Shown: positions 1 through 7,611 of the stretch, one piece after another
Position numbering within the stretch: position 1 is the first letter of the stretch
Layout of the letters: each line of letters starts with the position of its first letter
DNA from: Rhodospirillaceae bacterium
Lineage (GTDB): Bacteria > Pseudomonadota > Alphaproteobacteria > Rhodospirillales > Casp-alpha2
Direction of reading: 5' to 3'
NCBI GenBank assembly: GCA_002696205.1
Contig: NZRL01000167.1
Coordinates: forward strand, 1-50,128
Length of the DNA stretch: 50,128 bases
Translations under genes and position numbers: made by a program
Notes under the pieces: model-generated
Told to the model about the DNA's origin: nothing
What the model saw: the letters and a program-made list of their open reading frames with translations, nothing else
The model's database searches: none

Positions 1-216
1 CGCCATGATGACCGCCGCCCCCAGCCCGCCGACCAGCAGCCCCGCCAAGGGGAAGGCCCATCCGGCGCGGGCCAACGCCCCCGGCCCGGCATCGTGGCGG
101 GCGGGAACGGGCAGGCGGGTAAGAAACGCGACCGCCAGGGGAACGTCCGCCCAGATCGGCTGGGCGGTTCCCGCGTTTTGCGCGTCGGTCTTCGGATCGT
201 CTGGGGCGTCGGACAC
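1..216 (-). CDS. cobS: Adenosylcobinamide-GDP ribazoletransferase CobS, N-terminal part (runs off the window)
   Basis: Only the first 72 codons are present. The translated start, after an acidic lead of about 25 residues, reads AVAFLTRLPVP and then AGWAFPLAGLLVGGLG, which is the typical first membrane segment of CobS. CobS is an inner-membrane enzyme that joins adenosylcobinamide-GDP to alpha-ribazole to make cobalamin. The start is taken as GTG at 216 because GGAGAG lies 7 nt upstream and no in-frame ATG precedes it. The gene is divergent from cobT, which makes the alpha-ribazole phosphate precursor, so the pair shares a 91-nt intergenic region. No B12 riboswitch-like leader is visible there. 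The family call is firm for a fragment; the C-terminal part cannot be judged. Confidence 0.85.
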   Translation of the reverse strand, partial: MSDAPDDPKTDAQNAGTAQPIWADVPLAVAFLTRLPVPARHDAGPGALARAGWAFPLAGLLVGGLGAAVIMA

Positions 217-307
217 GAAAAGGCTCTCCGGCGGTGGATGATTTAGCGGCGCGGCGCAAGAATGATTGGGATATATGTGACCTGCAATACAGGAGGAAAC
301 AAGAACC

Positions 308-1327
308 GTGACAGTCCCGACCGCCCCGACGCCCCCCGCAACCGATCTGCTGGCGGACCTTCCCGGCCCGGACCGCGCCGCCGCGGAGGCCGCCGCCGCG
401 CGCGAGGGCATGCTGACCAAACCGCCGGGATCGCTTGGCCGGTTGGAAGAGATCACCGCGTGGATGGCGGCCTGGCAGGGACGCGCCGCGCCCAAAGCGA
501 ACAAGGTGCAGGCCCTGGTCTTCGCCGGGAACCACGGTGTCACGGCGCAGGGTATTTCCGCCTATCCGCCGGACGTCACGGCCCAGATGGTCGGCAATTT
601 CCAGGCCGGCGGGGCGGCGGTCAATCAGCTCTGCCAAACCTTCGGAGTCGACTTGGCCGTGACGGCGCTGGACCTTGACAAGCCGACCGCCGATTTCACC
701 CAAGGCCCCGCCATGTCCGAGGCCGAGTTCAACGCCGCCTTCGCCGCCGGGGCGGCGGCCCTGCCGGGCGGCACCGACCTTCTATGCGTCGGTGAAATGG
801 GCATCGGCAATACCACGGCGGCGGCGGCGGTCTGCCTGGGCCTTTATGGCGGCACGGGGGCCGAATGGGCCGGGCCGGGCACGGGACTTGCGGCGGACGG
901 GGTCTCGCTCAAGGCACAGGTGATCGAACGGGCGGTGGCCGCGAACGGCGTCGATCCGGCGGACGGGCTCGGCGTGTTGCGCGCCCTTGGCGGGCGGGAA
1001 CTGGCGGCCATGGCGGGGGCGGTCGCGGCGGCCCGTCATAAAAAAGTGCCGGTGTTGCTGGACGGCTTCGTTTCCGGCGCCGCGGCGGCCTGTTTGGAGC
1101 GGGCGGTCTCGGGCGCATTGGATCATTGCCGGGCGGCCCACCGCTCGGCCGAACCGGGGCACGATCAGTTGCTCGGTAACCTGGGCCTGCGGCCCCTATT
1201 GGATTTGGGGATGCGCCTGGGCGAGGCGTCGGGCGCCGTGTTGGCGGTCGGCCTGGTGCGGGCGGCGCTGGCCTGCCATTCCGGGATGGCGACCTTCGAG
1301 CAGGCGGGAATTTCGGATAAGGATTGA
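308..1327 (+). CDS. cobT: Nicotinate-nucleotide--dimethylbenzimidazole phosphoribosyltransferase CobT
   Basis: This enzyme makes alpha-ribazole 5'-phosphate from dimethylbenzimidazole and nicotinate mononucleotide, for the lower ligand of cobalamin. At 339 residues it has normal family length. Recognisable motifs are KPPGSLGRLEE near residue 38, FAGNHGVTAQG near 72, GEMGIGNTTAAAA near 162, and LGEASGAVLAV near 305, whose Glu306 corresponds to the catalytic base of the Salmonella enzyme. The GTG start at 308 follows an AGGAGG at 291-296 with a rather long 11-nt spacing; no better start was found. It is divergent from cobS and convergent with the degenerate GGDEF-EAL gene that ends at 1356. Confidence 0.96.
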   Translation: MTVPTAPTPPATDLLADLPGPDRAAAEAAAAREGMLTKPPGSLGRLEEITAWMAAWQGRAAPKANKVQALVFAGNHGVTAQGISAYPPDVTAQMVGNFQAGGAAVNQLCQTFGVDLAVTALDLDKPTADFTQGPAMSEAEFNAAFAAGAAALPGGTDLLCVGEMGIGNTTAAAAVCLGLYGGTGAEWAGPGTGLAADGVSLKAQVIERAVAANGVDPADGLGVLRALGGRELAAMAGAVAAARHKKVPVLLDGFVSGAAAACLERAVSGALDHCRAAHRSAEPGHDQLLGNLGLRPLLDLGMRLGEASGAVLAVGLVRAALACHSGMATFEQAGISDKD

Positions 1328-1355
1328 CGCCAAGGATCGAGGCGCGGGCCGAAGG

Positions 1356-2666
1356 CTATTCGACCATTTCCTCGTCTTCGTCGTCGGCGGTGGTGCCGCG
1401 CTGAATACGGTGCTTCAACTTCAACAGATCGCGGCGGCGTCCGTCCTCGGCGATCAGGCCCTCGACGAAACGGCCCTGGAACCGGTCGATCCCGACGGAA
1501 CGGCCGAACTCCACGGACTCGCGCGTATCGCAGCGGCAGAGAATCATCTTGCCGCCGCCGCTTTGTGCGGCCAGTTCGCGGAGCCGTTCCTTGACCTCGT
1601 CGCCGGCGTCGGCGAGGGCCGGGGTCCAGATCAGCTTGGCATGGTCGCAACCCAGTTTTTCCCGGTCGACCAGGAACATGGTCTGCATGGTCAGGCCGTC
1701 GAGCAATACCCGGTAGCCGCGTTCCTGGACGAATTCGCGGGCGATCAGAAAGGCCGGCAGATCGGAGAAGATGTCTTCCTTCTGCAGCTCGATGACCATG
1801 GCGCCGCGCCGGGACGCCGAGACGTTGTCGTCGAAAACCTGGAAATCGTCGGAGAGCAGCGTTTTGACGTTGGCGTTGATGGAAATCTCACCGGTGATCG
1901 TGATGGCGTCCGTCTTCGACAGCATGGACAGCATGCGTTTGTCCAAGGTCTCGGTCAGGTGATGGAACAACCAGCGGTTGGACGTCAGGTTGACCCCCGG
2001 CATCAGGGTTTCCCGCAGGTCCGAGATCGAAATGAACAGTTCGGAAAATTCCTGTTCCGGGACCAATTTGGAGTCGACCCGGCAGACGAACTGGCGGCGG
2101 ACGTAGTTGGAAAGATCGGCGCGGCCCAACGCATCCTCGACCCGGGCCAGAACGTCGGGGGTCAGGGGTTCGCCCTGCTGCTGCTTGGCGCGCAGGGCCG
2201 AACGCGCATCCATGCGCGAGCGCACCTTGGTCAGGCGTTCCTCTTCCTCATCCGCCAGGTCGCGGGCCAGATGCAGGACCTCGTCGTAATTGTCTTCGGC
2301 GTCGTACCAGCTGGCGAAAGGCTTTTCGTGGGTATCGGCCTCGGCGATCAGGGGGTCGTCCGAGAACAGGAACCGCACCTTCTGCACCACGGTTTCGACC
2401 TGCGGCCGGGCTTCGGCCTTGAACACGAAGATCAGGTCGGCGTTGCGGAGCGCGAACAACTGGCCGGACATCGCGCTGACCAGCGGATCGAAGCTGGAGG
2501 TCGCCGCCCGGATGTGCTGTTCCCGCCGGTTGAAGGGGCGCAGCTGCGACAGGTGAACGTGCACGACCATGCGGCCGTCCCGGTGCTTTTCCAGGCGGCG
2601 CACGTAGTCCAGCAGCAGGTTTTCCTGGCTGGGGATCGATTTCTGTGCGTCGGGCGCGGTCGCCAT
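1356..2666 (-). CDS. Degenerate GGDEF-EAL-like protein, copy A
   Basis: The product is 436 residues, with no signal peptide or membrane segment. It is a clear paralogue of the gene just upstream (2707-3981). I do not recognise it as a named protein. The N-terminal part (about 30-85) has the strand-helix-strand pattern of a GGDEF domain, with LRNADLIFVF where the GGDEF signature would be. Residues about 190-405 follow the order of EAL blocks: ISINANVKTL, VIELQKEDIF, GYRVLLDGL, HAKLIW, and GIDRFQGRFVEGLI near the end. The EAL motif itself is missing, and the DDFG-like metal site is reduced to LLDGL. Catalysis therefore seems unlikely; a binding or scaffolding role is inference. The linker (about 135-165) is charged and probably helical. 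The gene lies 40 nt downstream of copy B and probably shares its transcript. Confidence 0.7.
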   Translation of the reverse strand: MATAPDAQKSIPSQENLLLDYVRRLEKHRDGRMVVHVHLSQLRPFNRREQHIRAATSSFDPLVSAMSGQLFALRNADLIFVFKAEARPQVETVVQKVRFLFSDDPLIAEADTHEKPFASWYDAEDNYDEVLHLARDLADEEEERLTKVRSRMDARSALRAKQQQGEPLTPDVLARVEDALGRADLSNYVRRQFVCRVDSKLVPEQEFSELFISISDLRETLMPGVNLTSNRWLFHHLTETLDKRMLSMLSKTDAITITGEISINANVKTLLSDDFQVFDDNVSASRRGAMVIELQKEDIFSDLPAFLIAREFVQERGYRVLLDGLTMQTMFLVDREKLGCDHAKLIWTPALADAGDEVKERLRELAAQSGGGKMILCRCDTRESVEFGRSVGIDRFQGRFVEGLIAEDGRRRDLLKLKHRIQRGTTADDEDEEMVE

Positions 2667-2706
2667 CTGTCTTGCCTATACCTGCTTTCTCTCGTCCCGC
2701 TGCGCG

Positions 2707-3981
2707 CTATTGCGCGGCACTGCGGGCGCGGTCCTTCTTGATCCGTGCGCGCCGCCCCTGCGAGCGCACGGTGTCGATCAGCCGGTCCATGAGGAAGCCC
2801 TGAAACCGGGTGATCCCCAGATTCAGGCCCCATTGAATGGCGAATTCCGAATCGACGCGCGACATGATGATCGATTCCGCCCCGGCATCGCGGATGATGC
2901 GGCGCAGGTCCTCGACCTTGCTGTCGTCTTCTTCTTCGTTCTCGAATTCCTTGCCCCAACCGATCTTGATGAAATCGGCCTCGAGGATGGCCGGGTCGAA
3001 GAACTGCATCGAGACAGGCGAGATGCCGTCGACCAGCACGCGATAGCCGTTCTGTTGCAACATGTTGCGGGCGATGGTGAAGGCATCGACGTCGGAGAAG
3101 ATGTCGATCACCTGCATTTCGATGATGACGTTTTCGGCATGGCCGCCGACGGCGCGGTGGAAATTCTGGAAGTCGCGCGACAGCACGGTGCCGATGTTGA
3201 GGTTGAGCGAGATCGGCTCGTTGATCTGCTCGAAATTTCGGCCGGCCATGTTGGCAAGGATCACCCGGTCCAGGGCCTCGGTCAGATACTGGAACAGCCA
3301 GATCGAGGAAAACAGGTTCACCCCCGGCGCCACCCGCTGCTTGAGGTCGCCGATCGAGATGAAATATTCACGGAAGATCACGCCCTCGGGGCCGTTGGCG
3401 CCGATGTGCAGGCAGAGCTGTTCACGGATCAGATCGTCAATGGGAATTCGCGGCAGAACCTGGCTGAGTGCGGTCAAATGCTGCGCCGTCAAGGGCTGGC
3501 CCACGGCCTTCTGCTGCGCCGCCGCTTCCTGGGCTTCGCGCTTGGCCGTTTCCTCGGCCTCCAACACCAAAGAGCCGACGACCCGCACGAAGGCGCGGAA
3601 ATCGTCCTGTTCCGACAGATCGTACCAGGTGGACAAGCGGTCTTCGCCCAGACCCGTCTCGTCGACATGGGTCAACGGATCCTCGGAAAACAGCGAGCGG
3701 ACTTTTTCGACTGGGGCCTCGGTTTCGTTCACCGGCACGTTGCGGCACAGAATGATCTGATCCGCGTTCTTCATCTGGAACAGCGTCGCGTCGTGCTGGT
3801 TGATGATGTTGTCGAAATTGCGGGCGGCCAGGCGGATGAAATGGGGCTTGCGGTTCGTGGCCTTAAGATCCGACAGGTGCATGTGCACGGCGTAATAGCC
3901 CGTGCCCCCCTGCTCCATCCGGTTCAGGCGGTCCAGCAACAGCTTCTCTTCGAGGGTATCCGGTGACGGAATCTCGGCCAT
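2707..3981 (-). CDS. Degenerate GGDEF-EAL-like protein, copy B
   Basis: This 424-residue soluble protein is the upstream member of the tandem pair. Both copies share the lead LLLDRLNRMEQ / LLLDYVRRLEK, a VHMHLSDL / VHVHLSQL strand, and the NADQI / NADLI motif in the GGDEF position. The second half matches the EAL block order: PISLNLNIGTVLSRDF, VIIEMQVIDIFSD, GYRVLVDGI, ADFIKIGW, and LGITRFQGFLMDRLID. The Lys of the family's LKID block is kept in FIKIGW, but the Glu-Ala-Leu motif and the paired Asp are absent. An acidic insert EFENEEEDD replaces a loop near residue 350, and the C-terminus is very basic. The ATG at 3981 is preceded by GGGAG. The gene is probably cotranscribed with copy A. Fold assignment is by eye and moderately sure; function is unknown. 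Confidence 0.7.
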   Translation of the reverse strand: MAEIPSPDTLEEKLLLDRLNRMEQGGTGYYAVHMHLSDLKATNRKPHFIRLAARNFDNIINQHDATLFQMKNADQIILCRNVPVNETEAPVEKVRSLFSEDPLTHVDETGLGEDRLSTWYDLSEQDDFRAFVRVVGSLVLEAEETAKREAQEAAAQQKAVGQPLTAQHLTALSQVLPRIPIDDLIREQLCLHIGANGPEGVIFREYFISIGDLKQRVAPGVNLFSSIWLFQYLTEALDRVILANMAGRNFEQINEPISLNLNIGTVLSRDFQNFHRAVGGHAENVIIEMQVIDIFSDVDAFTIARNMLQQNGYRVLVDGISPVSMQFFDPAILEADFIKIGWGKEFENEEEDDSKVEDLRRIIRDAGAESIIMSRVDSEFAIQWGLNLGITRFQGFLMDRLIDTVRSQGRRARIKKDRARSAAQ

Positions 3982-4504
3982 GATACTCCCAATTTACCCC
4001 CCGAAACGCCCCAGGCGCTCCGGCATGCGAACCGCCGGGCCGGCCGGACCGGGACAATTCCCCGTTCCATCCGCGCCGCCCATAACGGCCAGTTCACGCC
4101 ATGCTAAAATGAAATCGTTAAAAAAGTCAGTCCATTTCCGGGACTTATTCCAAAATCGGGGGGCAAATTCCGGGCCCCGCGGCGGGCCGGGACGGCGCAA
4201 GGAAGCACCATGACGATCCCGGCGCCACGGCCCTCTCCTTTCGCGGGTATGCGCCGGGGGCCACGCCTCATTACGGACTCGGAACGACTGGGCCGGATGC
4301 CGGGACGAAAGGACGCCCGCGTCGGGGCGGCGTCTTCTGGGCCGGACCGGTCGCCCCCGGGATGCCCCGCCGTCACGCGGCTTGACCTCAGGCCTCCGAG
4401 AAGGCCATAAGCGACGGTTTCTTAACCCTTGCCGCGCTATAAAAATCGCGGCGGCGGCGGTTTTTCGCCTCGATCGCGGCAATACCAGGACGGGTGACCC
4501 ATTC
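3982..4504. other. Divergent intergenic region between the GGDEF-EAL-like pair and the sugar operon
   Basis: These 523 bases hold no gene I can support; open frames here lack family motifs and credible ribosome binding sites. Positions 4100-4160 are AT-rich against a GC-rich background and probably carry the minus-strand promoter of the degenerate GGDEF-EAL genes, though no clear -35/-10 pair was found. The right end carries a candidate plus-strand promoter at 4382-4410 and a TATAAA at 4438-4443. Confidence 0.6.
4382..4410 (+). promoter_or_regulatory. Candidate sigma70 promoter of the uxs-gmhA-hldE operon
   Basis: TTGACC at 4382-4387 and CCATAA at 4405-4410 are separated by 17 nt, about 95 nt ahead of the first gene. 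The -10 is a weak match. A TATAAA at 4438-4443 is an alternative -10 but lacks a good -35. Confidence 0.4.
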
Positions 4505-5446
4505 ATGGCCCTACGCAAGACCATCCTCGTCACCGGCGGGGCGGGATTTATCGGCTCGCATCTTTGCGCGCGTCTGTTGGAATCGGGCGCCGGCGTAATC
4601 TGCGCCGACAATTTCTATACGGGCTCCAAGGACAACATCCTGGACCTGCTGGATCATCCCCATTTCGAGGTCATGCGCCACGACGTGACCTTCCCGCTGT
4701 ATGTCGAGGTCGATGAAATCTACAACCTGGCCTGCCCGGCCTCGCCCGTGCATTACCAGTACGACCCCGTGCAGACGACCAAGACCTCGGTCCATGGTGC
4801 GATCAACATGCTGGGCCTGGCCAAGCGGACGAACGCCAAAATTCTTCAGGCGTCGACGTCGGAAGTCTACGGCGACCCGGAAATTCATCCGCAGACCGAG
4901 GATTACCGGGGCAAGGTCAACCCCATCGGGCCGCGCGGCTGCTATGACGAAGGCAAGCGATGCGCCGAGACGCTGTTCTTCGATTATTACCGCCAGCACG
5001 AAACGAACATCCGCGTCGCCCGTATCTTCAACACCTACGGGCCGAACATGCACCCCAACGACGGCCGGGTGGTCTCCAATTTCATCGTTCAGGCCCTGCA
5101 GGGCCAGGACCTGACGGTTTACGGCGAGGGCACGCAGACGCGGTCGTTCTGTTACGTGGACGATCTGGTCGACGGATTGATGCGCTTGATGAACGCGCCG
5201 GACGAAGTGACCGGCCCGATCAATCTTGGCAATCCCGGCGAGTTTACGATCCTGGAACTGGCGGAAAAGGTCATCGCGATGACCGGCGCCCAATCCAAGA
5301 TCATCAAGAAACCCCTGCCTCAGGACGACCCCATGCAGCGCTGCCCGGACATCACGCTGGCGAAAGACAAGCTGGGATGGGCGCCGACGATCGACCTTGC
5401 GGACGGCCTCGAAAAAACCATCGCCTATTTCCGCAGCGTGCTCTAA
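4505..5446 (+). CDS. uxs: UDP-glucuronate decarboxylase (UDP-xylose synthase) type SDR enzyme
   Basis: This is an extended short-chain dehydrogenase, 313 residues. The NAD-binding motif GGAGFIGSH is at 11-19. The catalytic set is STSE near 118-120 and Tyr147/Lys151 in CYDEGKR. The string CYDEGKR together with DNFYTG is typical of UDP-glucuronate decarboxylases, which convert UDP-glucuronate to UDP-xylose for surface polysaccharide; dTDP-glucose dehydratases usually carry YSASKA instead. The frame is open upstream to 4382, but ATG 4505 begins the Rossmann strand at the usual place. It is followed after 39 nt by gmhA and then hldE, which suggests LPS or capsule assembly. A closely related nucleotide-sugar epimerase is the main alternative. 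Confidence 0.85.
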   Translation: MALRKTILVTGGAGFIGSHLCARLLESGAGVICADNFYTGSKDNILDLLDHPHFEVMRHDVTFPLYVEVDEIYNLACPASPVHYQYDPVQTTKTSVHGAINMLGLAKRTNAKILQASTSEVYGDPEIHPQTEDYRGKVNPIGPRGCYDEGKRCAETLFFDYYRQHETNIRVARIFNTYGPNMHPNDGRVVSNFIVQALQGQDLTVYGEGTQTRSFCYVDDLVDGLMRLMNAPDEVTGPINLGNPGEFTILELAEKVIAMTGAQSKIIKKPLPQDDPMQRCPDITLAKDKLGWAPTIDLADGLEKTIAYFRSVL

Positions 5447-5485
5447 CGCGGCGGCCGGCCCAAGCCACAAAGACGGTGACGAATC

Positions 5486-6064
5486 ATGGATTTGAACGCT
5501 TTTTTTAACAGTGAGATGGAAGAACATGCGGCGGTGGCGGCGGCAACCCACGCGGGCCTGGCCGATGCCTTCCAACAACTTGTAACAATCTGCGCCAATT
5601 CATTGAAAAATGGTGGGAAAATCATGTTTTTCGGCAACGGCGGCAGCGCTGCCGATTGCCAACACCTGGCGACTGAATTGACGATCCGGTACAAGACCGA
5701 CCGTGCCCCCATCGCCGCCGTCGCCTTGACCACGGATACGTCGGCGCTGACCGCGTGCGGCAACGATTTGGGCTTCGATCAATTGTTCGCCCGCCAGATT
5801 GCGGCCATTGGCCGGTCCGGCGATGTCGCGCTTGGCATCTCGACGTCGGGCCAAAGCCCCAACATCTTGGAAGCCTTTCGGATCGCCCGTGAGATGGGCA
5901 TCGCCACGGTGGGCCTCGGCGGCAAAGGCGGCGGGCAGATGGTCGGCCTGGCCGATCCTCTTCTGATCGTCCCGTCCGACACCACGGCGCGCATTCAGGA
6001 AATGCACATCACCCTGGGCCAGATGCTTTGCGGTGCGCTCGAAATCGAGTTGGGCCTGGTATAA
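5486..6064 (+). CDS. gmhA: Sedoheptulose-7-phosphate isomerase GmhA
   Basis: GmhA converts sedoheptulose 7-phosphate to D-glycero-D-manno-heptose 7-phosphate, the first step of ADP-heptose synthesis for the LPS inner core. The 192-residue protein is a single SIS domain of family length. GNGGSAADCQHLATEL at 50-65 contains the phosphate-binding Ser and the metal ligands His60 and Glu64. STSGQSPN near 120 is the second sugar-phosphate loop. IQEMHI near 170 supplies the remaining active-site residues. It is followed directly by hldE, which performs the next two kinds of step, so the operon logic is clear. A D-alpha,beta-D-heptose 1,7-bisphosphate phosphatase (gmhB) is not in this window. Confidence 0.95.
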   Translation: MDLNAFFNSEMEEHAAVAAATHAGLADAFQQLVTICANSLKNGGKIMFFGNGGSAADCQHLATELTIRYKTDRAPIAAVALTTDTSALTACGNDLGFDQLFARQIAAIGRSGDVALGISTSGQSPNILEAFRIAREMGIATVGLGGKGGGQMVGLADPLLIVPSDTTARIQEMHITLGQMLCGALEIELGLV

Positions 6065-6101
6065 TGCCGCAACCCGGCGTGATCCTTACGGCGGCGGACG
6101 G

Positions 6102-7577
6102 ATGACGATGACGGAACGCACGGACCTCATTCCTCTGGTCGAGGCACTGACGAAGGCCAAGATTTATTGCCTGGGCGACGTCATGCTGGACACCTTCGTC
6201 TACGGCCGGGTCGAACGCATCTCGCCCGAAGCGCCGATTCCCGTGCTGCGCGTCACCGACGAGGTCAGCATGCTGGGCGGCGCCGGCAACGTCGTGCGTA
6301 ATCTATCGGCCCTTGGCGCCGAAACGCGTTTCCTTTCCCTGGTCGGTGACGACGATGCAGGGGATACGATCCGCGACCTGCTCGCCAAGGAACCCGGTGT
6401 CACCGGGGAGTTGAAAACCGCGCCCGGCCGCCGGACGACCATCAAGACCCGCTTCATCGCCGGCACGCAGCAGATGTTGCGTGCCGACCGGGAACCGGCC
6501 CAGGCGGCCGCCGACGACCTGCAGGACGAGATCGCCGCCGAAGCCGAAGCCGCCGTGCGCGAATGCCCTGTCGTGGTGCTGTCCGATTACGGCAAAGGTG
6601 TGCTGGCCGATGCGATGCTGGCGCGTGTGATCAAGGCAGCGACCGGCGCCGGGGCGACGGTGATCATCGACCCCAAAGGCACCAATTACGCGCGCTACCG
6701 GGGCGCCGGCATCCTCACCCCCAACCTTTCCGAACTGGCCGCGGCCACGGGCCTGTCGGTGACCACCGACGATGAAGTGATCGCCGCCGCACGGAGCCTG
6801 ATCGGCGATTTGGATTTGAACGCAGTGATCGTGACGCGGTCGCGTGACGGCATGACCATCGTGCCGAAGGAGGGCGCAGTCAGCCATTTGGCCGCCGAGG
6901 CGCAGGAGGTCTTCGACGTCTCCGGCGCGGGCGACACGGTCGTCGCGACCCTGGCCGCCGCCCTTGGCGCCGGGGCGCCGTTGGACCAAGCCGCCGCCCT
7001 TGCCAATCTTGCCGCGGGCATCGTCGTCGCCAAGGTCGGCACCGCAGTCGCCTATGCGGGCGACCTGATCGCCGAATTGCATCACCAGGACTTGAGTGAA
7101 GCGGAAGCCAAATTGCTGACCGGCGAACAAGCGGCCGACCGGGTCGCCGGGTGGCGGCGCCGGGGCCTCAAGGTCGGATTCACCAACGGCTGTTTCGATT
7201 TGCTTCACCCGGGCCATGTGTCCTTGCTGCGCCAGGCGCGGGGCCAATGCGACCGGCTTGTGGTCGGGTTGAATTCCGATGCCTCGGTGAAACGGCTGAA
7301 GGGTGAGGACCGCCCGGTTCAGAACGAGACCGCCCGGGCGACGGTGCTGGCGTCCCTCTCCGGGGTGGACGCGGTCGTGCTGTTTTCCGATGACACGCCG
7401 CTCGCCCTGATCGAGACGCTGACCCCTGACGTACTTATCAAGGGCGCCGACTACCGGGTTGATCAGGTCGTCGGCCGCGAGGCCGTCGAGGCCGCCGGCG
7501 GGCGTGTCTTCCTGGCCGATTTGGAAGCCGGCCACAGCACCACGGCCACCATCGCAAGGCTCGCCGGACAGGGCTGA
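6102..7577 (+). CDS. hldE: Bifunctional heptose 7-phosphate kinase / heptose 1-phosphate adenylyltransferase HldE
   Basis: The 491-residue protein has a PfkB/ribokinase-type kinase domain at about 1-330, with GGAGNVVRNL and the anion-hole motif DVSGAGDT. A cytidylyltransferase-like domain follows at about 350-491, with GFTNGCFDLLHPGHV (the HxGH motif) and LNSDASVKRLKG. The kinase makes heptose 1,7-bisphosphate and the transferase makes ADP-heptose. The frame is open to 6033 inside gmhA, but that extension is not kinase-like. ATG 6102 is chosen; ATG 6108, two codons on, is a close alternative. The gene ends 34 nt from the convergent penicillin-binding protein gene, and I see no terminator hairpin in that gap. 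Confidence 0.95.
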   Translation: MTMTERTDLIPLVEALTKAKIYCLGDVMLDTFVYGRVERISPEAPIPVLRVTDEVSMLGGAGNVVRNLSALGAETRFLSLVGDDDAGDTIRDLLAKEPGVTGELKTAPGRRTTIKTRFIAGTQQMLRADREPAQAAADDLQDEIAAEAEAAVRECPVVVLSDYGKGVLADAMLARVIKAATGAGATVIIDPKGTNYARYRGAGILTPNLSELAAATGLSVTTDDEVIAAARSLIGDLDLNAVIVTRSRDGMTIVPKEGAVSHLAAEAQEVFDVSGAGDTVVATLAAALGAGAPLDQAAALANLAAGIVVAKVGTAVAYAGDLIAELHHQDLSEAEAKLLTGEQAADRVAGWRRRGLKVGFTNGCFDLLHPGHVSLLRQARGQCDRLVVGLNSDASVKRLKGEDRPVQNETARATVLASLSGVDAVVLFSDDTPLALIETLTPDVLIKGADYRVDQVVGREAVEAAGGRVFLADLEAGHSTTATIARLAGQG

Positions 7578-7611
7578 GCCACACCACCGAACCTTACGAT
7601 CGATTGAGACC

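Noticed and set aside
217-307. Cobalamin riboswitch between cobS and cobT
   Set aside because: The region is only 91 nt and lacks the B12-box and the long structured aptamer; only a ribosome binding site for cobT is clear.
987-2741. Long plus-strand open frame of 584 codons across the end of cobT and the degenerate GGDEF-EAL gene
   Set aside because: It is antisense to a gene with recognisable domain blocks and a paralogue. Its translation is low-complexity and shows no family motif. Similar antisense frames at 2710-3966, 10301-11992, 38629-40230 and 45595-47283 arise from high GC at third codon positions.
6033-6101. Longer hldE start inside gmhA
   Set aside because: The added residues (SKSSWAWYNAATRRDPYG) are gmhA sequence in another frame and have no similarity to the kinase N-terminus.
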